DNA of 64,000 nucleotides from Conus ventricosus (lineage: Eukaryota > Mollusca > Gastropoda > Neogastropoda > Conidae): positions 101,930,174 through 101,994,173 of the forward strand of contig CM031602.1 of the NCBI GenBank assembly GCA_018398815.1. The letters are read 5' to 3'. The translations under genes and the position numbers were made by a program. Positions 10,080-22,500 of this stretch are shown one piece after another. The notes under the pieces were generated by a model. That model did no database searches and was not told the origin of the DNA. It worked only from the letters and a program-made list of their open reading frames with translations. The number at the start of each line of letters is the position of its first letter. Position 1 is the first letter of the stretch.

Positions 10080-13000
10080 ACTTAACAAAAAGAAACAGAC
10101 GCTAAAGATAAAAACAGGGGGAAAACAGAGCAAAAAAGCTTAAAAAAAAAAGAGATTCCTGAAGTAAAAAAAAAACAGACTGTTGACGAGAACAAAGAAA
10201 AAGTTGACAAAAAACTGACAAAGGAAACAGATTTTGAAACTTAACAAAGGAAACAGACTGCTGAAGCTTAACAAAAGGAAACGGTTTATGAAGCTTAACA
10301 AAGGAAACGGATTTTTTGAAGCTTAACGAAGGAAACAGACTGCTGAAGTTAAAAAGGAACAGACTGCTGGCTAAAAAAAGGGAAAACAGACTGCTGAAGT
10401 AAACAGAGCAAACAAATTGTTGAAGCGAAAATACACCCCGTTCAAGCGTACCACAACATACAGACTGCTGAGGCTCAACTCAGATCAACCTAAAAAATTC
10501 AGAGGCACTGTTGAAATTCAGCCGCAAACGCCCCTCTAAAGGTGAACTTGCAAACGCCGTTTAAAGTGTAAAGAAAAAAACGACAGTTGGGGCTATAAAG
10601 AAGGGGGCTGCTAGAGTGTAAACAAGCAGATGCGGGAGATGTAAACGCAGACTGTAGAGCAGGAGAGAATTAACAGACTGTGGAGAAAGAGAAAATTTAA
10701 CAAATGTGGAGCAGGAGAGAATTAAAGACTGTGGGAGGAGAGAAAACAACTGCGGGAGGAGAGAACAGACAGACTGCTGGAGCAGGAGAGACAGACGGGG
10801 GGGGGGGTTTGCGGGGAGAGGAGAAATTAAAAACAGACGTGGAGCGGGAAAAATTTTAACGATGTAGAGCAGGAGAGTTAACAGACTGCTGGAGCGGAGA
10901 AAATTTAAACCCAGACTGTGGGCACGAGAGAATTAACAGAGCGGGAGAAATTAACAGACGCTGAAGCAGGGGGAAAATTAAAGGGGGACAGGGAGAGAAA
11001 ACAGACTGCTGGAGCATAAAGAACAGACGACTGAAAAGCTGGGAAAACAGATGCTGGAGCTGGAGAGAGCAACAGACTGCTAGGCTGGAGAGAGCAAACA
11101 GACGCTGGAGCAGGAGATTTTTAACGGATGGGAGCGGAGAGGGGAAAACCGACTGGGGATCAGTAAAGAACAGACAGACTGCTAAGCTGGAGAAAAAGGG
11201 CTGCTGGAGCTGGAGAGAGCAAACAGACTGCAGAGCTGGAGAAAACGGGTGCGGGAGCTGGAGAGAGAAAACAGACTCCAAAATCGGGAGAGAGCAAACA
11301 GCTGCTAAAGCTGGAGAAAGGGGCTGCTGGAGGGGAGAGAGAAAACAGAAGCAAAGGGGAGAAGAAAAAGGACTGCTAGGCTGGAGAGGAAAACAGATTA
11401 AAAAAGCTGGAGAGAGAAAACAGACTGTTTGACTGGAGAGAGCAAACAACTGCTAAACTGGAGAGAGAAAACAGACTGTGGCTGGAGAGAGCAAAAGATG
11501 CTAAGCTGGAGAGAGAAAACAGACTCCTAAAGGGAGAGACAAACAACTGCTAAGCGGGAAAAAACTGTGCTGGAGGGGAGGAGGAAAAACAGATGCTAGG
11601 CGGAGAGAGCAAACAGACTGCTAGAGCTGGAGAAGCAAACAGATACTGGAGTAAGAGAAAACAGACTGCCGGACTGGGGGGGGGCAAACGACTGCTAAAG
11701 TGGGGAGAAACAGACTGCGAGCTGGAGAGAGCAAACAACTGCTAGAGCTGGAGAGAGAAAAACAGATTACTAAAGCGGAGGAGCAAAAAAAGGACTCTGG
11801 AGGGGAGAGATCAAACAGCTGCTAAAGCTGGGGAGACAAACAGACTACGGAGCTGCAGAAGCAACCTGCTAAAGCTGGAGAGGCAAACACTGCTAGAGTG
11901 GAGAGAGCAAACGACTGCTAAAGCTGAGAGAGCAAACAGATGCTAGAGCCGGAGAGAGCAAAAAACTGCGGAGCTGGGGAGAGCAAACAGATGCTAGAGT
12001 GGGGAGGAAAATGGGGACTGTGAGCTGGCGAGAGAAACCACGTGTACTGGGGATAACAGACGCTAAAGTGGAAAACATAGGCTGGAGGTAAACGGCCACA
12101 GATTGTGGAGCTGGGGGAAAACAAAGGAAATGCTGGAGGTAGATAAAACAACGACTGCTGGAGCAGCAGAGCCGCTGTGGCATAAACAGACAAACAAACA
12201 GCTGTGGAGTGAACAAGCAAACACTCTGCTGGAGTGAAGGAGCAGACAGACGGTAAAAACGGAGAGGGAAAAAGACTGTGGAGCTGGCAGAGCAAACAGA
12301 CTGCGGCGATGAACAGAACAAACAAACAGACTGCTGGACTGAACGAGAAAACACTCTGTGGGATGAACGGAGCAACAGACGGGAAAAGGAAAGGGGAAAA
12401 GGACTGTGGAGCGGAAGAGAAAAGGAAAGGGGGAGCTGGAGAGAACAAACAGTCTTGGGAGGTAAACGAAAAATCAGACGTTCGAGGGAACAAGCAACTG
12501 CTGAAGGTGAACACAGAAAACAGATTGGGGGAACACAGAAAACGATGCGGAGTTAAAGAGCAAACAGACTTCTGGAGGTGAACGAGCAGACGCTGAGGTG
12601 AACAGAGGAGATGCTGGATGAAAGAGCAAAAAACTTTGGGGGTGAAAGAGCAGACTGCAAGGTGAACAGAGCAGATGTGGATGAACAGAGCAAAAAATTC
12701 GGCGGTGAACAGGCGCTGCAGAGGGAACAAGCAGCCTCCGAGATGAACAAGCAAACAGACTTCGGGAGGTGAACGAGCAACTGCGGAGATGAACAGAGAA
12801 ACAGACTTCTGGAGGTGAACAGAGAGACTGGGGAGAAAAACAAACAAAATTTGGAGGGAACAGAGCAGACTGTGGAGATAAAGAGAAAAACCCCTTTGGA
12901 GGTGAACAAGCAGACTCTAAAATGAACAGGCAGACGCGGAGGGAACAGGCAAACCTGCTGGAGGGAACAGGCAAACCCCGACTGCTGGAGGTGAAAAAGG

Positions 13001-13290
13001 ACAAACAGACGCGGGAGGGAACGAGCAACAAAACTGCTGGAGGGAAACAAAAAAAGATGCTGGAGGTAAACAGAGCAAAAGACGCGGAGGTGACAGAACA
13101 AACGACTGTGGAGGTGAACAGAGAAACGACTGCTGAGGGTAAAAAAGGCAAACAGACTCTGGAGGAAATAGAGCAAACAATGCTGGGGGTGAACAGAGAA
13201 AAACGACGTGGAGGTGAACGAGCAAACAGACTGTGGGGGTGAACGAGCAAACAGTTGGGAATGGGAGGAAAAACAGATGTGGAGCTAAAA
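10080..13290. repeat. 27-bp minisatellite, about 3.2 kb, with ordered variant blocks
   Basis: Built from a 27-bp unit whose constant half is AACAGACTGCTG and whose other half changes along the array: GAAGCTTAACAAAGGA (about 10,230-10,450), GGAGCAGGAGAGAATT (10,620-10,980), GGAGCTGGAGAGAGCA (11,040-12,010), GGATGAACAGAGCA (12,170-12,380) and GGAGGTGAACAGAGCA (12,540-13,290). Roughly 115 copies, many with single-base losses. Because 27 is divisible by 3, long ORFs appear on both strands; these are not genes. Confidence 0.9.
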
Positions 13291-13435
13291 AGTGAAAGTT
13301 GACGGCTGACACAGAGGTTAAGGGAATGGGGATCAAGGGCGCGCGTAAAAACCCCCCGGGAGCTATGAATGACAGCATTGATTGGACACGCATTTTACAG
13401 GACGGCGCAGTAAACCCCTTATTTCAATGCAAAAC

Positions 13436-13543
13436 GAAGAGGAGAGAGGAGAGAGAGGGGAGAGAGAGAGAGAGGAAGAAGAGAGAGCGAGCGGAGAGAG
13501 AGAGTGGTGAGTGGTGTGTTTTTTGGTGTGTGTGTGTGTGGTG

Positions 13544-13574
<31 letters not shown>

Positions 13575-13650
13575 TGTGGTGTGTGTTGTGTGTGTGTGTG
13601 GGGTGTGTGTGTGTGTGTGTGGTGTGTGTGTGTGTGTGTTGTGTGTTGTG
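13436..13650. repeat. GA-rich then GT microsatellite
   Basis: GAGA-type repeats at 13,436-13,510 pass into imperfect GT repeats at 13,514-13,650. ORFs here read as Cys/Val polymers and are artefacts. Confidence 0.9.
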
Positions 13651-13877
13651 GACTATTTGCCCCCACTAATTGACCTCTTATAAACAGAACATTTCGGGGA
13701 TAAAAATGTTTCTTTTTTCCAGGAGAATGCACAGTTGTTTTAAACTACCATTCTTTATTTGTCCCTGCCCCCAAATCCTCCCGGGGTTGCTTCCGTCTCC
13801 CCCCCTAAACACCCTTTCTTTTAATCTTTTTACCTCATGTACACGTGTATGTGCATGTGTTCTCGAGCGCCCCCTAC
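13651..13877. other. Unassigned spacer between microsatellites
   Basis: About 230 bp of single-copy-looking sequence without a recognisable gene. Confidence 0.4.
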
Positions 13878-13976
13878 ACACACACACACCCCAACCACAC
13901 ACAACACACACACCACACCACACACACAAAACCACACACACACACACACACACACACACCACGCACGCACGCACGC

Positions 13977-14008
<32 letters not shown>

Positions 14009-14020
14009 CAACAACACATC
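13878..14020. repeat. CA / CGCA microsatellite
   Basis: Imperfect CA repeats, with a CGCA-rich interval at about 13,960-14,000. Confidence 0.9.
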
Positions 14021-14159
14021 TCACACCAACATGAAGTAGGTAGGAATCCCATTTTTCCACTTCCGTTTGCCTGTGGAATGTGTACCGTGTCACAGACAGC
14101 ATCACACTGCAGTGGAATCACTAGTCACCAAGTTTTTCCGCAAGGCATCTCACTGTATC

Positions 14160-14425
14160 ACAACACACACACCACCCACAACACACACACACACACACAA
14201 AACACACACACACACACCCACACAACACACAACACACCAACACACACACACACACACACACACCAAAACCACCCCCCACACACACCACACACACACACTC
14301 GCACACCCACACACACACAACTCTCTCTCTCTCTCTCTCTCTCCGCTCTCTCTCTCAACCAACACACACACACAACACACACACACACAACACACCCACA
14401 CAAAAACCCACACACAACACACATA
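14160..14425. repeat. CA microsatellite with a CT run
   Basis: Imperfect CA repeats interrupted by CT repeats at 14,320-14,355. Confidence 0.9.
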
Positions 14426-14514
14426 TTAAATGAAAAAACTTTTTATTAGGAATCCCCACCCCCTTCTGATGAGGGTTTCAAAAAACCATTATGGAGTGCC
14501 AACGTCAAAAACAA

Positions 14515-14541
14515 CAACAAACAGGAAAACATTAACAACAA

Positions 14542-14572
<31 letters not shown>

Positions 14573-14583
14573 CAACAACAGCA
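14515..14583. repeat. CAA microsatellite
   Basis: Run of AAC/CAA trinucleotides, densest at 14,535-14,570. Confidence 0.85.
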
Positions 14584-14689
14584 AACGGTATCAAAACGTT
14601 AAATGCAGTTTACAACCCCGTTCAAAAGGAAAAAGATGACCCAGTATTATATCATATCATGATATTTTCCGTAGCACCAGTCAGACATT

Positions 14690-17055
14690 GATTAATTAAT
14701 CACAGCAGCGCGTCTCTTAAAGTTTTAGTAAAAAATTATGCACAAATTCCTCAAACTGTCTTTTTCGTGGTCAAGCAAAGTGACATAAAGTTTTTAGTCT
14801 GCAAGTTTTTGAAATGTTTTATATTTTTGCGTACGTCATGAGGCAGTGCAGAATAAAGCTGCTAGTTTTGAAATGTTTTATATTCTTGCTTAGACACTGA
14901 GAACAGTGAGAAAAGTCGCATAGTATTAAAATGGTTTATATTCTTGTGTCGCCTGAGAGCTTAGAATAACAGCTGCATACTATTAAAATGTTTTATATTC
15001 TTGTGTACGTCATGAGAGCAGGGGAAAATAATAGAAATGGTTTCGTCCATGCACCTCTTCATAATCAAAGTGCTGTTTTTGATCTACATTTTCTATTATT
15101 TCTTGATTTTCTGCAGTAAAACACCAAATCTAAACTGTATGTATTTTGTATTGCCTGTCATATCGAGTGAAAGATATTTTGCATTATTGGATAAATTTTC
15201 ACGATCTTACCATAAAATAACCTATCACTTTTTGAAAAGTTGACCCTTTTGCCATCTGCATGACAAGTTTTAGAAGAAAACATATGCAAAACGTATTTTT
15301 TAAATTTTTCCCCACCCTGGTTAACTATACAAATCCAAAACCATTTTTCGATAGGATCTTTTTTTAATATTGACGCCCCCGTATTTTACCTCGTGATTAA
15401 CCCAATAACATTTTTTAAACTTTCAAAGTTAACCCCCTTATTCATCCCTCTTTTAGGACCGTCTAGTACACTGCGCATTTTATTCATGTAATGGGTGACG
15501 GGGTATGTCTAGCATCTCCTAAATAGATTGTAGGCATTTTCTTTTGGACCCCCCAAAAGCTTTTTCAGAAGCTTCCAAACCCACGTTCGGCAACAAGGGG
15601 AGCAATTAGCTGCACCTGGGGGATTTTAAAAAATTTTGGAAAAAATCGAAGCGAATTGTTTAAGTAGTACATCATTGAAAAAAAAAATAACAAAACATTT
15701 TTCGCTCTGCATGTAAAAATCTTAACGCAGGCACAAAAAAAAAAATTTTTTAGAAAAATAAATACCCAAAATATTTTAACAGTTAACGATAGCCATTTTT
15801 CTCACCAAAAACATCCCTCTCTTCTGCAAGGGGCCCGCCCTTTCCCAAAAACAAAAAACTGTTTTGATTTAACCTTAAATTAGAGTCTATTGCTTTTTAC
15901 ACAAAATTTTCAAAATGGATCTGGAGGCCAAAAAAGGGGTTTTTGAAAAAAAGCGTTTATCTACCAACTAATACTACTTCAATAAACTGGAGTCAGTGTT
16001 GCACATGTCTACCTTCTTATCAATTTTTGTTGTGCTTTTTCTTGATAACGAGGAAAAAAAAACAAGACTACAGCATCTCTTTTCTTTACCCTTCTTACCA
16101 AGTGTTTTCTGTAAAATTTACCACCACAAAACCCTTGTTTTACACATTTAAAAAGTCCTTTATACATTGAATACCTTTCCCTTTTTTTCCCCTTCTTTTG
16201 AAACTTGCTTTTTTTTTTTTGGGACACGGACCCAAATGATTTTTGAAATCAACGAAAGCTTGTAAGTTTGTGTTCCATGAAATTTTCTGTCTAATTTTCG
16301 AAAAGTTTAAATCATTTGATCATAATTGAAAGACCTTTCTTAAACCCCGATTGCCCCTCACCTGTACGTTAATACTTCAACCAGTCTTCCCGTCTACAGA
16401 TAGTTATAAACTAATGTACTCTGATAACCCCCCGTATTTGCATTTGGGCATTGACTTCACTTCTTTTAATAAATGGCGATTTTATCACTTCTGTCCAATT
16501 ACCAGAAATTCCCCTTTGCAAAAAACAAAACAAAAAAAAAACACACACCCCCAAAAAAAAACAAAAGGAAAAAAACCCAAAATTGATGCAGGGCTTTTGG
16601 AAAATGAAAAAAAAGTAATAAAGTTTATGAAAACATTGTGGGGTCCTTGAATCCATTAAAAGGAAAATGACGTTTTCAAGCATGGCCCTTGTCAAAATGA
16701 CGAGAAGAAGACAGTGAGGAAAGCCATTGAGAAATTTGCGTGAGAAATTTTTCAATTTTTTATGATCACTGTTCAGGTGCGTTTAGCCACCCAGACACAC
16801 ACCACCGTTCACACAAAGACACCAACACACACACACCACAACCCCACACACCACACACCACACACCAAAAACACACCACCACACCACACCCCACACACAC
16901 ACACACACCGACACACACGCGGCCCGCGCCGCGCCATAATAAGTTTTAAGTGTGTTCAAACATACCATATTATTGTCTTGCAGAAAAAATTGTTACAAAA
17001 TTGGTATCCCTTTCATTTTAATTAAATGCTAAATTTTAAGTGAATTCAGAATGTG
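14690..17055 (-). repeat. 3' UTR of the LINE
   Basis: Reverse complement of 61,250-63,120 with numerous indels. Matching landmarks: TGTACGTCATGAGAGCAG at 14,999-15,020 against the tandem units near 62,700; TAATGGGTGACGGGGTATG near 15,489 against 62,170; a CA microsatellite at 16,790-16,925 against the GT run at 61,400-61,530. Several TTTTATATTCTTG repeats at 14,800-15,005 correspond to the 64-bp repeats of the other copy. It is AT-rich without coding potential. Confidence 0.75.
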
Positions 17056-19290
17056 CTTTTTCACACAATTCAATGCATATCATCGTCCTTTCCCGGGCCC
17101 CTTTCGCTTTAGGCTATGGCAAAGATCTCCATTGGCTTGTTGCGTGCTTGGGGCTGTGTTGAGAGTCAGTCCTTTGCCCCTTTACCTCTTTCATTGTCCC
17201 GGCCAGGTTTCCTTCGGGCGCCCCGTTTTCTTTTAATTGGGGGTCCCGGCAGGGGTGTTCTGGGAGTGAGCTGGGTGGGATGCAACAGCATTCCCCCGCC
17301 CTGTCCATCGACGCGCCTGGATGGTTCTGATTGTGGAGACTCAGTTCTTCGTTTGAGATGATGTTCGGCCGAAATCCTGATGATACGTCGCAGACAATTT
17401 TTTCTGGAACCTTCCGCTTTTTTCAAGGCGCGGTCGTCTTCCGCACTCCCGACCATACGGGGGACGTGAGGACATTGCTCTTGAAGAGTCGAATCTTCGT
17501 TTGGATGGAGACGGTGGATTCCCAAGGGCCTAAGCACTGCGAAGTTGGGGTTGCTTTCGTTTGGCGTTGACTCCCGGTTGCAGTCGGTCTGTGGTCATCT
17601 TGCGCCCAGGTTAAAAAAATTCCGAAAATCATCAAGTGGTTTGCCGTTAGCGGTGATGGGGTTTAGTTGTGGCTTTTTCCATGACCCCGCGCTTCCCCTC
17701 GTTGACCTTCACCCAAAGGTGCTGGCTTCCGCTGAGGCTTTCTGACTTTGCTGGGGTCCTGATGCTTGTGTGAAGCGTCCCCGGGAAACGCGAGTCAAAA
17801 CCCCAAAACTGAGGTCAAGTCCACCCATTCCCTTGCTTTCCCTGGGTGACGTTTTGCTTCAAACCCCGTGGCCAAGGAGAAGGGATTGGGGCATAGCCCT
17901 TGTTTCCCCCCGGTGTCCACCTTTAAAAGGTTTTTGTCAGCGGTTGTTGTAGATGATGCGAACTCAAAGCTCTCTACAGGGATGGTGATGGTGACCCTTT
18001 TTTGGGGAATGCCGTTGGAGGATTTCCCGAGAGAAACACGGTGCAAACTGTCGAAGGCTTTCCTAAATCAATGAAACCCTAAATGGGCCTTCCTTTTATG
18101 GGACTGCTCGAGGATCTGGCGTAAGACGAAAATGTGCAATGATATCTCCCCCCCTAAAGCCCGCCTGCCTTGACGAAGGGTCATCACCCCTTTTTTTAAC
18201 GTGGGGTAAGGCGATGAAAACTTTGCTGGGATTTAAAAGAGGGGGAGCCCTCCCAAATTTTTGCATTTCCCAGATTCCTTTTTTTGGTAATTTTATGATG
18301 TCCATTCTCCGTCAGCTGGGGTTTTCTCCTGGTTAATGTCCCGCAGGATGCGTTGGAGGGAAAAAGGTTGTCCCGTTCTTTTTCCTTTACATCTCGGGGG
18401 GATGCACCATCTTTCCCTGGGGCTTTGCCATTTTTCAGCTTGTGGGTGGTTCCCTTTACCCCAACTGTGGTTCCCATGTTGACGTCCCGGTCCCCCCTCT
18501 GCCCTAGGGAAGTAGCTGGTTTTTGGGGGGATCAGGGGGGGTTTTGGACCCTGGAATGCTCTCTCCACCCCCGAGCTTGGCACATTTTCTGTGATAGGTT
18601 TCCCTCCCTGCCTTTAACGGTAGTCTGGTTCTGTTCTGGGCTCCCCCCGGGTTTTTGGGGGTTCTATACATGTCTTATACCCTTTATTTTTGCTGCTGCC
18701 TCAGCTTTTTTCAGCAAACCTTCCCCAAGGAGTTTTTCTTTCCTTTCAGACAAATTCATTCTTTGCTTTCCCCTGTGTGGGTTGCTATTCTTTCCTTTAG
18801 CCTGGGGGGACTTGGCATCTAGAGTTTCTTTTGATCTGTTTTCCTCTCAATGGTTTTCCCTGTTTGGCAGTTACCCCTCAGATTTCCCTTTTCCCTTTAA
18901 CCCTTTTTCTCTTTTGCTGTTTGGTTTTTCCTTGTTAAACGTTAGGGGAGTGTTTTTTTCATCTTGGAGGACGTGAAAACGATTCTTCAAGGGACGGGAG
19001 AATTCTTCTTTGTTTTTAATTTTTTTTAGTTGGCAACATCAAAGCGCAGGTTTCCGAGTCCCCAACTTTTGCTTTTCCCCAGTTTGAGGGTCAGTTTCGT
19101 ACCAGTAATTCATGGGCACTACCAAATCTGCGTGTCGCATCACACGTACTCTGTGGGAGCGCCTCCATTTTCCTTGAAATGATTGGGGAAATTTTTTTCT
19201 TTGTCTTTCCGTCGGGGGGGGGTCCATGTTAGCTTGTGGTGGTTTGTGAGCGAAAAGGTACCGCCCTGACCCCCCAGCGCTCAGATCGCC
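17056..19290 (-). pseudogene. LINE endonuclease-reverse transcriptase, heavily frameshifted
   Basis: On the minus strand, 19,290-19,040 carries the end of an APE endonuclease (GKWRRS ... VRVMRHAD). RT blocks follow: KLKNGKAPGKDG (near 18,420), a LPKKG segment (near 18,280), QAGFRGGD (near 18,150), KAFDS (near 18,055), YGIPQK-like (near 18,010) and GGKQGLCP, the damaged RQG block (near 17,890). The tail has LRRIIRI (near 17,400) and KRKRG (near 17,240), a basic segment typical of LINE C termini. I could not find the F/YADD catalytic box between 17,700 and 17,800. Frames change every 100-250 bases. Confidence 0.75.
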
Positions 19291-19530
19291 AGGCAAACGA
19301 CTTAAAACCCAACCAAAATTGAGTTTTTATTTTCTTTTTGTCAGCAAGGAGGTAGCAACATCTGCAGCGAGACCCGTCAGCAAGAACAACCTGAACAACA
19401 CCACACCCCACACACACAAACCCCCACCCCCCCCACACACCACACACACCCCACACACCCACACCCCCACCCCACACAAAAAACCCCACCCACTATTTTT
19501 ATACATGTCGCTCATCGATTAACAACCAAC
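19291..19530 (-). repeat. LTR fragment related to the solo LTR at 63 kb
   Basis: The reverse complement matches 63,540-63,770: GAGCGACATGTATAAAA, then a G/T-rich run, then TTCTTGCTGACGGGTCTCGCTG, CCTTGCTGACA and TTGCCTGGCGATCTGAGCGCTGG. The G-rich centre (19,400-19,490) has expanded. It lies between the LINE and polymerase copy A and truncates the latter's 5' end. Confidence 0.65.
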
Positions 19531-19551
19531 CCACAAAACGTTCATGAAAGC

Positions 19552-22500
19552 GTGCCACCCCCTATCTCAAAATCCATGGTTTTTTCAGATGGACCGCCCG
19601 TAAAAGTGCTGTTGGGTGTTCTGATTGATTATATAACGCCTGATGATAGTAACATGGAAGTCTGGGTTTCAACTAAACAGAAAGAAGTAATCAGCTATCG
19701 CGACCTTAATTCTGACTGGGCTGACTACATGCTTACACAGTTTAACCATGCAAGTGAGGAGGCAAAGTTAAGGGGTTCTGACTGGTCTGAAGGGACAGTC
19801 CTTTAAATCAGATTAAGACAAAAAAGTTCTATCCTATTGTTGGCAATTCTTACCTTCTTCTCCCAAAAGAGTTAGAATTAAAACGAGCAGTCTTAAACAT
19901 ACATAATTCTGACAACATGTGTTTTATGTGGTGTGTTTTAGCACATTTACATCCTGTTAAAAATCATGCAAACAGAGTATATAATTATGAAGCACACAAA
20001 CAAGAGCTAAACTTTGATAACATAATCTTTCCAGTAAGTATAAAAAGTATATCTCAGTTTGAAGAGCAAAACAAACCAATCACTGTAAACGTATAACACA
20101 TGGTCTGTAGAAGCCAATCTAGTGCCTCTAAGGATTTCTACCAGTGCTCCTACTTTAGGCGAATCACTTAAGAATCATGTAGACTTGATCCTGTTTGCAG
20201 ATAGTACAAAGAGCCATTATGTATTAATCAGAACAATAAGCAGACTGTTAGAATATACATCAAAACATAAATCTAAAGAAGAGCTTTGTAGAAGATGTTT
20301 GGTCAGAATCCCTACTATAGAAGCAGCTGCCAGTCATAAGAAACATTGTAAAAGTTTTGTAGACTGTGAAACCGAACTCCTCACACCTAAACCAGGGTCT
20401 AAAGTTAGTTTTAAAAATTTACACAAATTTAAATGAGTCCATACGTGGTTTATGCTGACTTTGAATCAATCTTACCACAGTACTATGGTCCACACAGCAA
20501 GAAGCAAAAAACAACCTTGTTTATAGTAGTGCTTATATACATAAGTGTGTCTCGTGTGGAAATATGTGTGTGTGAGTAACGTTGTTGTATTTGTGTGTGG
20601 TGTGTTGTTTGGTGTGTGTGTGTTGGTGTGTGATGTGTGTTGGTGTGGTGTGTGTTTGTGTGAGTGTGTGTGTGGTGTGTTGTGTGTGTGTGTTTGGTGT
20701 GGTGTGTAGTGTGTGTGTGTGTGAGGTGTTGTGAGTGTGTTTCGCCAATCATCACATGAGGCTATTTGAGTCATTATTAGAAAGAGTAGACCAAGGGAAT
20801 GTTTCATATATCAATGTCTTTATTCTTTTGGGGTTATAACTTATTTGGAATAACTATACATAGCTCTTTTGTAGATCAAAATAAATGCCTATGTAAACTA
20901 GTGTTATAAAATCAACTTTGCTCAGTAGAACTTTGTGATAGCATTTACTGATCCTTAGATACTAGTTGCTAAATAGCATTATTACCAGTCCTGTCGAATC
21001 CATGCTTGATTATCAAGGATGCGTGTCCCAATGCTGTTTCTGAATATAGTACCTTTATTTAATTATCACCTTTACTTTCATTGATTCCTTCTATTGGTAA
21101 TCTTATTTTGTGCTTTGCATTTGTCATGTAAAAAACGAAAAATTGTCAATAAAAAATAAAAAAAACCGAATTAAGAACAGTTCAAAGCGTTTATAGTTGT
21201 TAGTCATATTGAGCACACACCCCCCCAGAGATTTACAGAGGTCCGCCAATGCAACAAGCAGATTTTTAGAGCAGATGAAACAACTTGGCAATTACTACTC
21301 CAACCAACTAAATCTTATCAGACATGTTATGACTCCTGAAGACCAAGAACGTTATGACACATCTACACACTGTGGATTGTGCGGCTTAGATGCTAACACC
21401 AAACAGTAAAGACGCGACGTAAGAGACTACAATCCCATTACTGGAAAGTTCAGAGGGGCCGCGCACAACAATTGTAATCGGTATCAACCTTAAGGTTATG
21501 ACCCCTAATAAAACAAAAATAGGAAAAAACCTTTGGCCCCGCCACTATCCCTATTAATTTTCACCTATTATTTCATTTTAAAACCCCTACGAGTGGCCCC
21601 CCCCCTTGATTAAACCCGATTCCATCATTATTAATATGCAAGCAGTAATCTTCTAATATAAAGGAGAGTTTACCGTGGCATAGCACCAATCAACAGAAAT
21701 TACATGACGTATACTCTGATTTGTTATCGCTTTAAAAGACCTCCTGCCCAACATCGGAAGGCTAGTATGGAAAACTAGCAGACGCTAACAAACTTTCCAA
21801 CACTTAAACATTACTTTGATCCATCTTTATAGCTGTAAAAGGTGTTAACCCCCCTTCTTGGAAAATTAGATTAAATTAAGGTTATTAAATGAATTATTAT
21901 ATTTTTGATGAAAAAAGAAAAAAAACTCCCCCCTTTCCGCCCCCCCTTATATTTATTTCCCCCCCCCCTCCTAAAGGGGCTTTTCTTTCTAGTCTTAGCG
22001 GCAAAGACAAAACTGACTCGGAATAATGTAAATACGCCAGAAGCCTGGACCGCAATACCCTGTCAAACAATTGGCAACTATCACCATCAGTCTCTAATGG
22101 CTTGAAGTGTGTTTATTGGCAGACGTCTTTCAGAATTACAGATCTACATGCCTGGAAACATTTAAAAAAAAACAAAAAAAAACAAGCTTAGACTCAACAC
22201 ATCACATCTCTGCCCAGCCTTCTTGGATGCTTTTTCTGAAAGTCTACAAACATCCAGAATGACTTAATATCTGATCTACCCGACAAATCAGATTCTTGAA
22301 GATGGCTGAGGGGAAGGATTATCATGGCCTCACATCCTTAACTTCAAAGCACACCAACAAGCATTAGACGACAATGATCCCCACTAACCCTCCAACTATC
22401 AAATGTACTTATGACGCCAACAATCTGTAATGATGGCCATGAGCCAATTGCCGCTTCCGCCTAATAAATCCAATAGGACAAATCTTAGAAGTAGACTTAG

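Larger units (their letters stand above)
14690..19290 (-). mobile_element. LINE-type (non-LTR) retrotransposon, degenerate
   Basis: Reads on the minus strand from an APE-type endonuclease remnant (near 19,290) through reverse transcriptase (to about 17,060) and a 2.35-kb 3' UTR ending near 14,690. The 3' UTR and last codons are matched in opposite orientation by 61,205-63,151, which shows they belong to one element. A 5'-truncated second copy is typical of target-primed reverse transcription. The clade (RTE-, Jockey- or CR1-like) is not certain from the sequence alone. Confidence 0.75.

Noticed and set aside
10856..13393. Long minus-strand ORFs up to 309 codons
   Set aside because: The 27-bp unit is a multiple of three and lacks stops in several frames; both strands are open, and there is no start context or domain.
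13424..14449. His/Thr or Cys/Val-rich ORFs
   Set aside because: Microsatellite translation (CA/GT repeats).
17560..18976. Plus-strand ORFs up to 207 codons
   Set aside because: Antisense shadows of the minus-strand LINE reverse transcriptase, which has recognisable RT blocks.
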